NCBI GenBank assembly: GCA_017557185.1
Contig: JAFZAP010000082.1
Location: 1 to 50,862 of the forward strand
Origin: Prevotella sp.
GTDB taxonomy: Bacteria; Bacteroidota; Bacteroidia; Bacteroidales; Bacteroidaceae
Direction: 5' to 3'
Length of the DNA stretch: 50,862 nt
Shown: positions 50,616-50,862 of the stretch, in pieces
How the letters are laid out: every line of letters starts with the position of its first letter
How positions within the stretch are numbered: position 1 is the first letter of the stretch
Position numbers and translations under genes: made by a program
The notes under the pieces: model-generated
What the model saw: the letters and a program-made list of their open reading frames with translations, nothing else
Databases searched by the model: none
Told to the model about the DNA's origin: nothing

Positions 50616-50862
50616 ATTAAAAAGATTCTATTTATTGCGCTGGCCCTGTTCGTAGCTGCAGGAAGCGTGACGGCAGCCAAGAAAAAGGCTCCCGCAAAAC
50701 CTGACAACAAACCCGTATTCACGGTGGTGAAGGAGATTCCCGTCACCTCGATGAAAGATCAGAACCGCTCAGGCACGTGTTGGGACTACTCGACACTCTC
50801 GTTCTTCGAGGCTGAGGTTCTGAAAGCAACTGGCAAGAAATACGATCTCTGTGAGTCGTTCA
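50616..50862 (+). CDS. C1-family (bleomycin hydrolase/PepC-like) aminopeptidase, partial, start unclear
   Basis: At least 82 codons, cut by the right edge. A signal-like N-terminus (KKILFIALALFVAAGSVTAA) is followed by a Lys/Pro linker and the papain-fold segment MKDQNRSGTCWDYSTLSFFE, where the Gln oxyanion residue and the catalytic Cys in GTCWDYST are plain. The protein should be a secreted cysteine peptidase. The frame lacks an ATG: the codon in the expected position is ATT (50616), with AGGGGG 8 nt upstream. An in-frame stop lies at 50601. The next ATG (50751) would lose the signal. It may use an AUU start. Confidence 0.8.
   Translation, partial: MKKILFIALALFVAAGSVTAAKKKAPAKPDNKPVFTVVKEIPVTSMKDQNRSGTCWDYSTLSFFEAEVLKATGKKYDLCESF

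Noticed and set aside
1-50862. tRNA, rRNA or riboswitch
   Set aside because: No cloverleaf with TTCGAATC-type arm plus matching acceptor stem was recognised, nor a known riboswitch motif. A covariance-model scan would settle this.

Overview
The window looks like a chromosome segment of a Prevotella-like member of the Bacteroidales. The reasons are Bacteroidetes-type promoters (TTTG, 19-21 nt, TAnnTTTG), Bacteroidetes-style type VI secretion (T6SS) proteins, an UpxY-type antiterminator, a BspA-like LRR protein, CotH and GH43 secreted proteins, and SPII lipoproteins. I saw no rRNA, tRNA, CRISPR array, prophage or transposase.

Layout. 1-7000 (minus): an operon headed by an UpxY/NusG-like antiterminator, then ClpV (TssH), TssB, TssC and Hcp (TssD), and an 11-residue-repeat LEA-like protein that runs off the left edge. 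7.1-15.4 kb: thioesterase, MATE exporter, SSS symporter, a heterodimeric ABC exporter pair and trpS. 15.5-26.5 kb (minus): an unfamiliar cassette made of a vWA-fold lipoprotein, a four-helix membrane protein, a tubulin-like protein, a very large actin/Hsp70-fold protein, a coiled-coil protein and a zinc-ribbon membrane protein, interrupted by an AT-rich BspA-like gene. 27.3-39.6 kb: TonB-dependent receptor, CotH kinase with ricin-like domain, GH43 lipoprotein, zinc-ribbon lipoprotein, U32 peptidase, metA and an M13 peptidase. 40.1-50.9 kb: a membrane-bound HTH regulator, a DUF4488-like protein, a DUF6249-like protein, an ECF sigma/anti-sigma pair, YccF, ABC-F, trmD, DUF805, patatin, aminopeptidase P and the start of a C1 peptidase.

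How the genes work together. The first operon makes the contractile sheath, inner tube and disassembly ATPase of a T6SS; baseplate and membrane-complex genes are not in view. The 15.5-26.5 kb cassette is the best candidate for an undescribed system: it pairs a tubulin-fold and an actin-fold nucleotide-binding protein with a vWA lipoprotein and membrane proteins, which suggests a nucleotide-driven assembly linked to the envelope. Its function cannot be read from the sequence.

A second theme is the density of small repeats. Palindromic elements (core like CTCACCCC...CTCTCC...GGAGAGGG) lie between genes and also in frame inside at least six conserved proteins. Heptamer repeats of the TCAACTA type abut several start codons.
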